Below are positions 10,406 through 18,296 of a DNA stretch of 64,000 bases, in pieces. The position numbers and the translations under genes are program-made. Within the stretch, counting starts at the first letter, position 1; every line of letters begins with the position of its first letter. Source of the DNA: Salinicola endophyticus (GTDB lineage: Bacteria; Pseudomonadota; Gammaproteobacteria; Pseudomonadales; Halomonadaceae); contig NZ_CP159578.1 of NCBI RefSeq assembly GCF_040536835.1, positions 1,178,001-1,242,000 on the forward strand, read 5' to 3'. The notes beneath the pieces were generated by a model. That model searched no databases. It worked only from the letters and a program-made list of their open reading frames with translations, and was not told the DNA's origin.

Positions 10406-10422
10406 TTGGCACGATCCGTGCT
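10406..10422 (+). promoter_or_regulatory. Sigma-54 (RpoN) -24/-12 promoter of the glucosylglycerate genes
   Basis: TTGGCACGATCCGTGCT matches the RpoN consensus YTGGCACG-RNNN-TTGCW at all but one defined position (G for the first T of TTGC). The essential GG and GC dinucleotides are separated by the required 10 nt. The predicted start is near 10433, giving a leader of about 49 nt before the phosphatase ATG at 10482, which has AGGGGG upstream. Confidence 0.7.
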
Positions 10423-10481
10423 ACCTTCAAGCGGTAGGGTCACCGAGGCTGACCGATCGTGAACGCGGATAGGGGGATGCG

Positions 10482-11336
10482 ATGAGTGACGCGACTGGCG
10501 GGCCACAGCGGCCACCCCTGCTGGTTTTCACCGATCTCGATGGATCGCTGCTCGATCACCACACTTACGACTGGCAACCCGCCGCGCCCTGGCTCGAACG
10601 CCTGGCGGCGGCCGGGGTGCCGGTCATCCCCACCACCAGCAAGACCCGGGCGGAGCTTCTGGCGCTGCGCCGGGAGCTGGCGCTCGAACACACCCCCTTC
10701 ATTGCCGAGAACGGCGCCGTCATCGGCCTGCCGCCGGCCTGGCAGCATGCGCGTCTGGATCGCGATCCGACCTCGCCGGAGGGGCTGGTGGTGAAGACCC
10801 CGAGCCTGGATGTCGATTTCATTCGCCGTCGTCTGGACGTGGTGCGCGAGCGCCTGGGCCTGCGCTTTCGGCGCATGGGGGAGATGACGGTCGAGGAGGT
10901 GCGCGAGCTGACCGCGCTCAGCGCCGAGGGGGCACGCCAGGCGATGGTGCGCGAGGGCAGTGAGCCGCTGGTATGGGAAGACGATGACACCCAGCTGCAA
11001 CGGCTGCGTGAGACGCTCGACAGCGATGGTCTGCAGCTGACCCGAGGTGGGCGCTTCTGGCATGTGATGGGGGCGGTCGACAAGGGCCACGCGGTGCGCT
11101 GGCTGCTGGCACGCTTCGAGGCGCTGCGCGGTTACCGCCCGCTGACCCTGGGGCTCGGCGATGGCCCCAACGATCTCACCCTGCTCGCCGCCACCGACAT
11201 GGCGGTGATCATCAGTGCGGCCCACGACCAGCCGATGTCGCTGACCCATACGCGGTTATATCGTACCCAAGCGGCTGGACCCGAGGGCTGGGCCGAAGGG
11301 CTCGCCCACTGGTGGCCAAGGTCAGTATCAGCGTGA
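10482..11336 (+). CDS. Glucosyl-/mannosyl-3-phosphoglycerate phosphatase (HAD-IIB)
   Basis: HAD-superfamily phosphatase of the MpgP/YedP family, 284 aa, expected to remove phosphate from glucosyl-3-phosphoglycerate (or the mannosyl analogue) to give the compatible solute. Motif I is FTDLDGSLLD near residues 11-20, motif II includes PTTSKTRAEL, and the C-terminal motif is LGLGDGPNDLTLL with the metal-binding aspartates. It is followed 136 bp later by the synthase gene. MpgP-family enzymes often accept both sugars, so the pairing with a GpgS-type synthase suggests the glucosyl substrate. The gene sits behind a sigma-54 promoter and an NtrC-like site. Confidence 0.87.
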   Translation: MSDATGGPQRPPLLVFTDLDGSLLDHHTYDWQPAAPWLERLAAAGVPVIPTTSKTRAELLALRRELALEHTPFIAENGAVIGLPPAWQHARLDRDPTSPEGLVVKTPSLDVDFIRRRLDVVRERLGLRFRRMGEMTVEEVRELTALSAEGARQAMVREGSEPLVWEDDDTQLQRLRETLDSDGLQLTRGGRFWHVMGAVDKGHAVRWLLARFEALRGYRPLTLGLGDGPNDLTLLAATDMAVIISAAHDQPMSLTHTRLYRTQAAGPEGWAEGLAHWWPRSVSA

Positions 11337-11472
11337 ACCGCCGTGAGCGCTCGGCAATCTCTGCGCGTATGCCGGCACAGGGCCGGCCTGTCTCGAGCCT
11401 TGCCCTTTCATCGCATTCGACGACCGATGCAGCGTGTCTCTTTCGGCGCTTCCATAACAATGAGGACGTGGC

Positions 11473-12693
11473 ATGAGCGACTTCTACCAGAACGGTATCA
11501 TCACCAACTTTCACAACCTCACCCGGCGCTCGGTGGAAGCGCTGGAGAACGACCTGAAGGGCTTTTCGCGCCAGCGCCCGATGGGATTGATCCTGCCGTC
11601 GCTCTACTCGGAGCTGGAGGGTCCGGCGTTGTCGCACATCGTCGACGAGCTGTGCAAGGTTCCCTATCTCAGCGAGATCGTGATCGGGCTCGATCGCGCC
11701 GACCGCGAACAGTTTCTCAAGGCGCGAGAGTTCTTCGCGCGCCTGCCGCAGCACCATCGCATCCTGTGGAACGACGGCCCGCGGCTGCGGGCGCTGCATC
11801 AGGAGCTGGCGGCGGAAGGGCTGGCGCCGCTGGAGCCGGGCAAGGGCTGTAACGTCTGGTACTGCTCGGGCTATGTACGCGCCTCCGGCAAGGCGGAGGC
11901 GGTGGCGCTTCACGACTGTGATATCGTCACTTACGATCGCGGGCTGCTGGCGCGGCTGATCTACCCGGTGGCCAATCCGCGCTTTCACTACGAATTCTGC
12001 AAGGGCTACTACTCGCGCATTGCTGCCGGCAAGCTGAACGGGCGGGTCTCGCGGCTGATGGTCACGCCGCTGATCCGTGCCTTCAAGATGATCTACGGCC
12101 CGCTGCCCTATCTCGACTACCTCGACAGCTACCGCTACCCGCTCTCAGGTGAATTCTCGATGCGTGCCGACGTGCTCGACGGAATCCGTATTCCCAGCGA
12201 CTGGGGGCTGGAGATCGGGGTGTTGTCGGAGGTGCATCGCAACTTCTCGACCAAACGACTGTGTCAGGTGGATATCGCCGACGCCTACGACCACAAGCAT
12301 CAGCCGATCTCCGAGGCAGACCCGAGCGGCGGGCTCAACCGCATGAGCATGGACATCGCCAAGGCGATGTACCGCAAGCTGGCAACCCTGGGCGTGGAGA
12401 TGAGCGTCGAGAGCTTCCGCACCGTCAAGGCCACCTACTACCGCACCGCGCTGGATTTGATCGAGGCCTATGATCATGACGCGGCGATGAATGGGCTCAA
12501 GCTCGACCGTCACAGCGAGGAGGCGGCGGTGGAACTGTTCGCCGACAACATCATGCAGGCCGGCGCGGCGTTTTTCGAATCTCCCCGCGACAAGCCGTTC
12601 ATCCCCAGCTGGAACCGGGTCCAGGCGGCGATTCCCGACCTCCAGGATCGGCTCTTCGAAGCCGTCGAGCGCGACAATGCCGGCGACGTCTAA
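11473..12693 (+). CDS. gpgS: Glucosyl-3-phosphoglycerate synthase (GT81 type)
   Basis: GT-A glycosyltransferase of 406 aa that joins a nucleotide-activated sugar (usually glucose) to 3-phosphoglycerate, the committed step of glucosylglycerate synthesis. The nucleotide/metal region shows VALHDCDIVTYDRGLLARL, with DCD in place of the usual DxD. GPLPYLDYLDSYRYPLSGEF and GLEIGVLSEV are the family's acceptor- and sugar-binding segments. Its length matches the 400-aa GpgS form rather than the shorter actinobacterial form. GAGG lies 10 nt before the ATG. A mannosyl specificity cannot be excluded, but a glucosylglycerate phosphorylase gene 3.5 kb away favours glucose. Confidence 0.87.
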   Translation: MSDFYQNGIITNFHNLTRRSVEALENDLKGFSRQRPMGLILPSLYSELEGPALSHIVDELCKVPYLSEIVIGLDRADREQFLKAREFFARLPQHHRILWNDGPRLRALHQELAAEGLAPLEPGKGCNVWYCSGYVRASGKAEAVALHDCDIVTYDRGLLARLIYPVANPRFHYEFCKGYYSRIAAGKLNGRVSRLMVTPLIRAFKMIYGPLPYLDYLDSYRYPLSGEFSMRADVLDGIRIPSDWGLEIGVLSEVHRNFSTKRLCQVDIADAYDHKHQPISEADPSGGLNRMSMDIAKAMYRKLATLGVEMSVESFRTVKATYYRTALDLIEAYDHDAAMNGLKLDRHSEEAAVELFADNIMQAGAAFFESPRDKPFIPSWNRVQAAIPDLQDRLFEAVERDNAGDV

Positions 12694-12719
12694 GGACAGC
12701 GAGATGTGACGCCGCCCGA

Positions 12720-14192
12720 TCAACCGTTGGCGGCGGCCGGCGGATTGTCGACCTGGCGGCGTCGACTTCGCTTGGCCTGCAGCAGTGCCAGGTCGGCGCG
12801 GCGAAAGGCCTGGGTGAGGGTGTCTTCCGGGCCTAGCTCGGCGATACCGATGGTGGCCGAGAGCGGTTGCTGAGTCCCCGGTACGCGCAGACTGCCTATT
12901 TGATGCTGCAGCCTGGCACCTGCCATGTGCGCGGCGTCGAGATCGCTATCCATCAACAGCAGAAACTCGTCGCCGCCGAAGCGCCCGAACAGATGCTGCG
13001 GTGTCATCCTGCCCAGCACGGCGTGACACAGCAGAATCAAGGTCTGGTCGCCGACGTCATGGCCGTAGCTGTCGTTGATCCGCTTGAAGTCGTCCATGTC
13101 CAGCACCAGCAGTGCCAAGGGGCTGGCGCGCCGCCGCGCCTCTGCATGCACTTGTTCCGCGCTGTCGAAGAAGGCGCGCCGGGTCAAGACACCGGTGAGT
13201 GGGTCGCGCGCCGCCAGCTCGCTGAGCTGACGGTTGCGTGCCGCCAGCGCCGGGACGGCAAAGCCGAAATAGCCGCTGGTGGCGATCACGCAGAGCGCGA
13301 ACTGATAGGTCATCGACTGCTCGACCAGACTCAGTCCGGCCACCCACAGCGCGGTCGTCAGGGCGAACAGCGCCAGACTCAGCGCGCTGCGAAAGGCGCT
13401 CTCCGTATACACGATCCACATCAGCGGGATGATCAGGAAGAACACGGCGAAGGCGACATCCGGACCGCGCGTGTAGGCATCGGCGAGTGTCACACCGCTG
13501 AGTAGAATCAGGCACAGCGCCAGCTTGCCGATGAAAGTGGCACTCGGGCGGTGGGGCAACTGGAAGTCGAGCCCGCCGAGCCACGCCGAGAGGGCGGTGT
13601 AGCGCCAGCTCAGTACGGCCAGGAACAGCGGTGCAAGCACGATGACGCCGGCCATGTCGCCGATCCACCAGGGTAGCCAGATGGCGCTCAGCTCTGTCCA
13701 GGCCAGCAGGCCTGTCATCTCCAGCGAGAGGATGCCGATGAGGGTGGCGCTCAGCGCCGAGAGACAGGCGGTCATGAGAAACAGCGGCACCAGTGTCAGG
13801 GTGGTGATCTCGGCCCGCCGCCGCAGCGCGCTTCTGAGCGCCCAGGCGCCGACGCCATAGGCGCTGCAGTGCGCGAGGCCGAAGGCCAGTCCGGCTTTCA
13901 GCAGCTCGTGCGGGCTTTGATGCATGGCGTAGAGCTGGTCGACCCAGAAGGTGGCCAGCAGGCAACTGACGATCAGGCTGGGTAACGCACGCCAGCCGAG
14001 TACCAGCAGGGCGGCGAAGCTCAGGCCGGCAGGGGGAAACCAGAGGCTGGCGTGCGGGGCGTACTCCATCAGTGCGGAGAGACACCATAGGGCAATCCAG
14101 GCCAGCACCAGCAGGAGATGGCGAAGCCCGTGGCGGGCGATGCCGGAGCCTAGTCGCCGGCGTCCTGGCATGGCGTTCGAAAATAGCCGCAT
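12720..14192 (-). CDS. Membrane-bound diguanylate cyclase, MASE1-GGDEF
   Basis: Predicted c-di-GMP synthase, about 490 aa. An N-terminal MASE1-like sensor of roughly eight membrane segments contains SLWFPPAGLSFAALL and IWLPWWIGDMAGVIVLAPL. It is followed by a GGDEF domain beginning at ARDPLTGVLTRRAF, with an intact FGGDEF active site. The inhibitory RxxD site is not present: TPQH occupies that position. The start was placed at 14192 (MRLFSNAMPG) because GAGGTCAGG lies just upstream. An ATG at 14243 is also in frame but falls in AT-rich sequence that looks like the promoter. It converges with gpgS, 27 bp apart. Confidence 0.87.
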   Translation of the reverse strand: MRLFSNAMPGRRRLGSGIARHGLRHLLLVLAWIALWCLSALMEYAPHASLWFPPAGLSFAALLVLGWRALPSLIVSCLLATFWVDQLYAMHQSPHELLKAGLAFGLAHCSAYGVGAWALRSALRRRAEITTLTLVPLFLMTACLSALSATLIGILSLEMTGLLAWTELSAIWLPWWIGDMAGVIVLAPLFLAVLSWRYTALSAWLGGLDFQLPHRPSATFIGKLALCLILLSGVTLADAYTRGPDVAFAVFFLIIPLMWIVYTESAFRSALSLALFALTTALWVAGLSLVEQSMTYQFALCVIATSGYFGFAVPALAARNRQLSELAARDPLTGVLTRRAFFDSAEQVHAEARRRASPLALLVLDMDDFKRINDSYGHDVGDQTLILLCHAVLGRMTPQHLFGRFGGDEFLLLMDSDLDAAHMAGARLQHQIGSLRVPGTQQPLSATIGIAELGPEDTLTQAFRRADLALLQAKRSRRRQVDNPPAAANG

Positions 14193-14239
14193 GCGGCACC
14201 TGACCTCGGGCTTGCGCCGTTCCGGAGCAGTCGTGCGTG

Positions 14240-14478
14240 ACATTATGTGCTTTAGGTTAACATAAGTTAAATAAGGTAAATTTATAAGACCGGTAGTCAG
14301 GGCGCTGGGTGGTTCTGTCACGATCTCACCGGCGCGCTGGCGGCACCGCTCGGTTACGGGTAGGGTGGAGTCGAGCACCGGCGCGAATCGTCGAGACCGG
14401 TGAGAATAACGTCAGCGAGAATAACCTCAAAAACGACCCTACGCAGGGCCACGTCCTATCCCCGAGAGGAGATTCGCC
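14240..14478. promoter_or_regulatory. Divergent promoter region between the diguanylate cyclase and propeller genes
   Basis: The stretch 14245-14290 is markedly AT-rich against a 65% GC background and probably holds the promoter of the cyclase gene on the minus strand. Towards the propeller gene, the direct repeat GAGAATAAC occurs at 14402-14410 and 14417-14425, 15 bp centre to centre, resembling a regulator site. Confidence 0.45.
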
Positions 14479-15636
14479 GTGCCTGATGCATCTTTCGACC
14501 CGCCCGCGCTGACGCCTGTGGGTGAGGCGTCGCCTGACTTTGTGTCATCCATGCCGGCTGGCCGTCGCGTCCTGTCGATGTCAGACATGGGAGCGGCATG
14601 CTCTCCGGCAGAGAGTGCGCTCGAGATCGATCACGCTGCGCCATTCGCGTTGGCAGCCCCCGATGACCGCATCAGCGTCTACGCATCCCGGGCCGAGATG
14701 CCCTGGCATGGCGCGTGGGCGTCGACCTCGCCACGCTTCGATACCTCGGCGCCAGGCTCTCTACGGCGGCGCGAAGCCACTTCCGGTGCTCTACTGTGGC
14801 AGCTCGAGGTGCCTGACTGGGCCCACGCCCGTATCACCACCACGCCGGCCGTCGGCGTGGTCGCCTATGCCGAACGATCTCTCTCTACCACTTCGTCTTC
14901 CCGCTGCGGGGAGACACCTCCGGCCAGTGGTCTGCTCGCCTTCGACCTACATAGTGGCAAACCGCTGTGGCATCAGCGCTATTCCGGGGGTGGTCTGCCG
15001 TTTCCGCTGCTGCACGCCGGCGAGGTCTATGTCGGCGGCGGTGACCGCGCCATTCACGCCCTGTCGCTGCACGACGGTCACCAGACAGGATGCATCGGCA
15101 TGGGGGCGCCGGTGGATCTGGCCACGGCGCTGCTCGATGATCAGGGGCGGCTTTTCCTGGGCGACACCGATCCCGCTCGGCTCTTGCGCATCGATCCGCT
15201 GACGCGCGCGGTTCTGTGGATGGCCGAGATGCCCGAGGCCGTGCCCGCAAGCCTGGCGGCGCGTCCGGTGGTGGAGGCGGAGCGTGTGGCGGTGAGCCTG
15301 GCGGTACAGAATGGCGGCGCGGCACCGATCTCGCTCTGCCTGTTCGGCTTCGATGCGAGCAGCGGCGAACGCGTCTGGGAAGTCGCGCTGGGGGAGCGCG
15401 ACGCGACTCACCCGCCCGCGCTGGCGGCGCCGCTGGCGGACAACGAACGGTTCTACGTCATCAGCGCGCGCGGCGAGCTGGTGGTGATCGACGCGCTGGA
15501 AGGGCGCGAACGCCAACGCTTGACGCTGGGCGACCCGGCGCTGGCGGCGGCCATCCTCGAGCGTATCGGCGAGCATCTGGTGGTCACGGCGCCTGGCGGC
15601 AACGTTCAGGTGGTGCCGCTGGCGCTGCTCGCGTGA
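14479..15636 (+). CDS. PQQ-repeat-like beta-propeller protein of unknown role
   Basis: Protein of 385 aa whose residues from about 95 onwards form PQQ/WD-type blades: SGALLWQLEV, LLAFDLHSGKPLWHQRY, AIHALSLHDG, RLLRIDPLTRAVLW, FGFDASSGERVWEV and LVVIDALEGRERQ. The first 90 residues look unstructured. I see no signal peptide or lipobox, so it is predicted to be cytoplasmic, unlike BamB or PQQ dehydrogenases. It starts with GTG, preceded at 7 nt by GAGAGGAG. Neighbours are a diguanylate cyclase and a fluoride channel. I do not recognise a specific function; scaffold or sugar-binding roles would both be guesses. Confidence 0.75.
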   Translation: MPDASFDPPALTPVGEASPDFVSSMPAGRRVLSMSDMGAACSPAESALEIDHAAPFALAAPDDRISVYASRAEMPWHGAWASTSPRFDTSAPGSLRRREATSGALLWQLEVPDWAHARITTTPAVGVVAYAERSLSTTSSSRCGETPPASGLLAFDLHSGKPLWHQRYSGGGLPFPLLHAGEVYVGGGDRAIHALSLHDGHQTGCIGMGAPVDLATALLDDQGRLFLGDTDPARLLRIDPLTRAVLWMAEMPEAVPASLAARPVVEAERVAVSLAVQNGGAAPISLCLFGFDASSGERVWEVALGERDATHPPALAAPLADNERFYVISARGELVVIDALEGRERQRLTLGDPALAAAILERIGEHLVVTAPGGNVQVVPLALLA

Positions 15637-15655
15637 GGTCGGTGCTGAGTCGGGG

Positions 15656-16033
15656 TCAATGGCGCAGCCAGCCGTAGCAGGCGATGCCCAGTAGGGTCAT
15701 CGCAAACGAGCCGAGTACGTGCACCAGGGTACCGGTGATGGCCCACAGCCAGCGTCCGCCCTGGATAGCGGTGACCATCTCGGCAGAGAAGGTGGAGAAA
15801 GTGGTCAGGGCACCGAGCAGGCCGGTGATGGCGAACAGTTTCCACTCCACGCTGAGCGACGAGTCCTGGAAGAAGCTCAGGGCCATACCGATCAGCCATG
15901 CTCCCAGCAGGTTGGCGATCAGCGTGCCCGGGGGGATATGCAGGAAGTAGCCGTTGTAGTGCGCGCCCAGCCACCAGCGCAGATTGGCGCCAATGGCGGC
16001 GCCCAGACTGATGGCGGCGATCGAAATCCACAT
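15656..16033 (-). CDS. crcB: Fluoride-specific ion channel CrcB/FluC
   Basis: Small membrane protein of 125 aa with four membrane segments that lets fluoride leave the cell as an antiparallel dimer. Family hallmarks are the N-terminal GAAIGANLRWWLG, the GTLIANLLGAWLIG segment with the conserved Asn, and the GLLGALTTFSTFSAE stretch containing the phenylalanine box and the sodium-site loop. A fluoride riboswitch lies upstream on the same strand (16130-16200), which independently supports the function. It is downstream of the phosphorylase gene on the same strand. Confidence 0.95.
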   Translation of the reverse strand: MWISIAAISLGAAIGANLRWWLGAHYNGYFLHIPPGTLIANLLGAWLIGMALSFFQDSSLSVEWKLFAITGLLGALTTFSTFSAEMVTAIQGGRWLWAITGTLVHVLGSFAMTLLGIACYGWLRH

Positions 16034-16129
16034 GTATTGCGCTCCTCGTCGATCTCGGCAGACGATGCGCGTCCTGCGGGCGGTGAGCGCGGGCGCGTGA
16101 AGCCTGCGCAGGACACACCTCGGGTGCGT

Positions 16130-16200
16130 TGGCAGGCATCATCAGCGGGCTGCGGTTCGCGGCCGGGGTCTGTGCCGCGGGAGGAATGCCATCTCCCGAG
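16130..16200 (-). promoter_or_regulatory. Fluoride riboswitch (crcB motif)
   Basis: Reading the minus strand from 16198, a stem CGGGAG / CTCCCG closes a loop ATGGCATTC, matching the crcB-motif form GGNG-AUGGNGUU-CNCC. About 35 nt later comes CTGATGATGCCTGCC, matching the conserved CUGAUGACNCCUAC. Loop bases GGCAT can pair with ATGCC to form the required pseudoknot, a covarying pair relative to the commoner GGAGU/ACUCC. It ends about 100 nt before the crcB ATG. Expected to turn on crcB when fluoride binds. Confidence 0.88.
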
Positions 16201-16233
16201 GCTACTCTAGCCAGCCGTGACAGCCGCGGCAAG

Positions 16234-18060
16234 TCACGGCTGGACCAGCCACAGACTGCGGTAGGGCCGCAGGATCTCACGCTCTTCGGGGTGCGGATTC
16301 CAGCGCTTGCCATCCTTCAGCACGTCGTACCACTCGCCGCTCGCCAACGCCTCGATATCCAGCGGCTGGCGCTTGTCGCTGATGTTGTAGATCGCCAGCA
16401 GGCGGCGCCCGCTGTCCAGCGGGCCGCGCTCGATGGCGAACAGTCCCGGCCCTGTGTCGAGCACGCGTTGCGGCGCCTCGGGGTGGAAGCAGGGCTCGCT
16501 GGCGCGGATATTGAGCCGACGCTTGAGCGAGGTAAAGGCCTCGCGGGTGGGCGTGCTGCGGCTGTCGATCAGCTCGTCGAGCTCCTCCTTGGCCCAGCGG
16601 TGACGGTTGATCGAGCGCAGCCGGCCGCTGCGCTCGACGCCTTCGTGGTCATTGAGCGTCGCGGTCAGGGAGTGCAGATAGACCCCGGGGATACCCTGCA
16701 GCGCGAGCATCAGGTTCTGGCTGCACAGGAAGCGTTCGACCTGCCACGCGTCGGCGCCACGGCGGGTGCCCTTCATGGCATCGAAGTAGGTGATGTTGAT
16801 CTCGTAGGGGGAGTCGCTGCCATCGGGGTTGGTCTTCATGCTGACGTAGCCGCCGAAGCGGTGCATCAATTCGAGCAGGCGCGAGACCTCATGGGGCGGC
16901 AGCAGCCCCTCCAGCGCGCGCACGCCGATGCCGTCATGGCTGGCGGTGAAATTGAAGTAGGTGCAGCCGGGGGGGAGGGGCGGCAGCGAGCGCGCCCATT
17001 CGGCCAGCGCGCTGGCGTCGCCGCTGGTCAGCGTGTGCAGCAGCAGCGGCGGCAGCGTGAACTGGTAGATCATGTGGGCTTCGTCGGGCGTCGCCGGATG
17101 GTTTTCGACGGCGTCGCCAGGCGCGGCGGGCTCGTCGCCCCCAGCAGTCGGTACCGGCGTGCTTTCCAGACCGAAGTAGCTCATGTTCTCGGCGTGGGGC
17201 ACGTTGGTTTCGGTGATCAGCAGCGTGCCCGGTGCCACGTAATCGAGGATCGCGCGCAGCAGGCGCACCACGGCGTGGGTCTGCGGCAGATGGATACAGC
17301 GGGTGCCGACCTCCTTCCACAGATAGGCGATCGCATCGAGACGGATGATCCGCGCGCCCTGCTGGACATAGAACAGCAGGATGCCGACGAACTCGAGCAG
17401 CACGTCCGGATTGGCGAAATTGAGATCGATCTGGTCTTCGGAGAAGGTCGCCCACAGGTGGCGCGTGCCGCGTCGGGTCGACACCGGCACCAGCAGCGGC
17501 GAGCTGCGCGGGCGCGTGACTTGGGAAAGATCGGTCTGCGGGTCCATCTCGATGAAGTAATCGCGCCCGGGCTGGGTGCCCGCCAGATAGTCGGTGAACC
17601 ACAGCGAGTCGCGCGAGACGTGGTTGATCACCAGATCCACCATCAGGTCGCTGCGCGCGGCCAGACGTCGGATGTCCTGCCAGTCGCCCAGCTTGGGGTC
17701 GACCTCGCGATAGTGGATCACCGAGAAGCCGTCATCGCTGCTCCAGGGAAAGAAGGGCAGGATGTGCAGGCCGCTGAAGACGCCGTTGAGCCGCGTGGCG
17801 AGAAAATCGTCGAGCACGTCCAGCGGCGGGCGTTCGCCGTCGATCAGGCTGTCGCCATAGGTGATCAGTATCTGGTCGCGTTCGCTCCAGGTTGGACGGG
17901 GCTGGCGGTCGAGCGCACCTTCATGGTGCGCAAGCAGCGTGGTCAGACGCCGTAGCACCTCGTCCCGGCGCTGCCCATAGATCTCTTCGAGCCTGGCGCC
18001 GGCGCGGGCGAGAAAGGCGTCTTCGGACAGGGCGGGGTAGTTGGCGGCGCGGCTGGGCAT
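16234..18060 (-). CDS. GH13_18 glucosylglycerate phosphorylase (sucrose-phosphorylase-like)
   Basis: Cytoplasmic alpha-glucoside phosphorylase of 608 aa with the sucrose-phosphorylase fold. TYGDSLIDGE and GLHILPFFPWSSDDGFSVIHYREVD are typical of the subfamily. The nucleophile lies in RIIRLDAIAYLWKEVG, the acid/base in ITETNVPH, and the third acidic residue in FTASHDGIG. Length and style match YcjM-type enzymes, some of which are characterised glucosylglycerate phosphorylases yielding glucose-1-phosphate and glycerate. The nearby synthase and phosphatase genes for the same compound support that substrate over sucrose. A sigma-54-like promoter (18107-18123) precedes it. AGGA lies before the ATG. 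Confidence 0.85.
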   Translation of the reverse strand: MPSRAANYPALSEDAFLARAGARLEEIYGQRRDEVLRRLTTLLAHHEGALDRQPRPTWSERDQILITYGDSLIDGERPPLDVLDDFLATRLNGVFSGLHILPFFPWSSDDGFSVIHYREVDPKLGDWQDIRRLAARSDLMVDLVINHVSRDSLWFTDYLAGTQPGRDYFIEMDPQTDLSQVTRPRSSPLLVPVSTRRGTRHLWATFSEDQIDLNFANPDVLLEFVGILLFYVQQGARIIRLDAIAYLWKEVGTRCIHLPQTHAVVRLLRAILDYVAPGTLLITETNVPHAENMSYFGLESTPVPTAGGDEPAAPGDAVENHPATPDEAHMIYQFTLPPLLLHTLTSGDASALAEWARSLPPLPPGCTYFNFTASHDGIGVRALEGLLPPHEVSRLLELMHRFGGYVSMKTNPDGSDSPYEINITYFDAMKGTRRGADAWQVERFLCSQNLMLALQGIPGVYLHSLTATLNDHEGVERSGRLRSINRHRWAKEELDELIDSRSTPTREAFTSLKRRLNIRASEPCFHPEAPQRVLDTGPGLFAIERGPLDSGRRLLAIYNISDKRQPLDIEALASGEWYDVLKDGKRWNPHPEEREILRPYRSLWLVQP

Positions 18061-18106
18061 GAGAGGGTTCCTGCATGGCGGCGGAGCGAGTCTCTGCCCT
18101 TATCCT

Positions 18107-18123
18107 TGCAGAACTCGGGCCAA
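18107..18123 (-). promoter_or_regulatory. Sigma-54 (RpoN) -24/-12 promoter of the phosphorylase gene
   Basis: On the minus strand TTGGCCCGAGTTCTGCA fits YTGGCACG-RNNN-TTGCW with two mismatches, and the GG and GC are 10 nt apart as required. The predicted start near 18097 gives a leader of about 37 nt. I found no clear paired NtrC site upstream, only TGCAC half-site-like sequence. The second occurrence of such a promoter beside a functionally linked gene raises its credibility. Confidence 0.5.
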
Positions 18124-18296
18124 CAGGGAAAGAAACATGAAAATCACCGTGTTTCCGGTATCTTGTGCAAACCGTTACACTGCGCGGATAAGCCGATGAC
18201 GGATGCCAGCCGCTTCCTGCGCGTCTGCCATTACCGATGGATAGTCAAAGTCGCGGACAGGCCCCGGCGCTGTCCGCGCCGACGAGTGAACCACCG

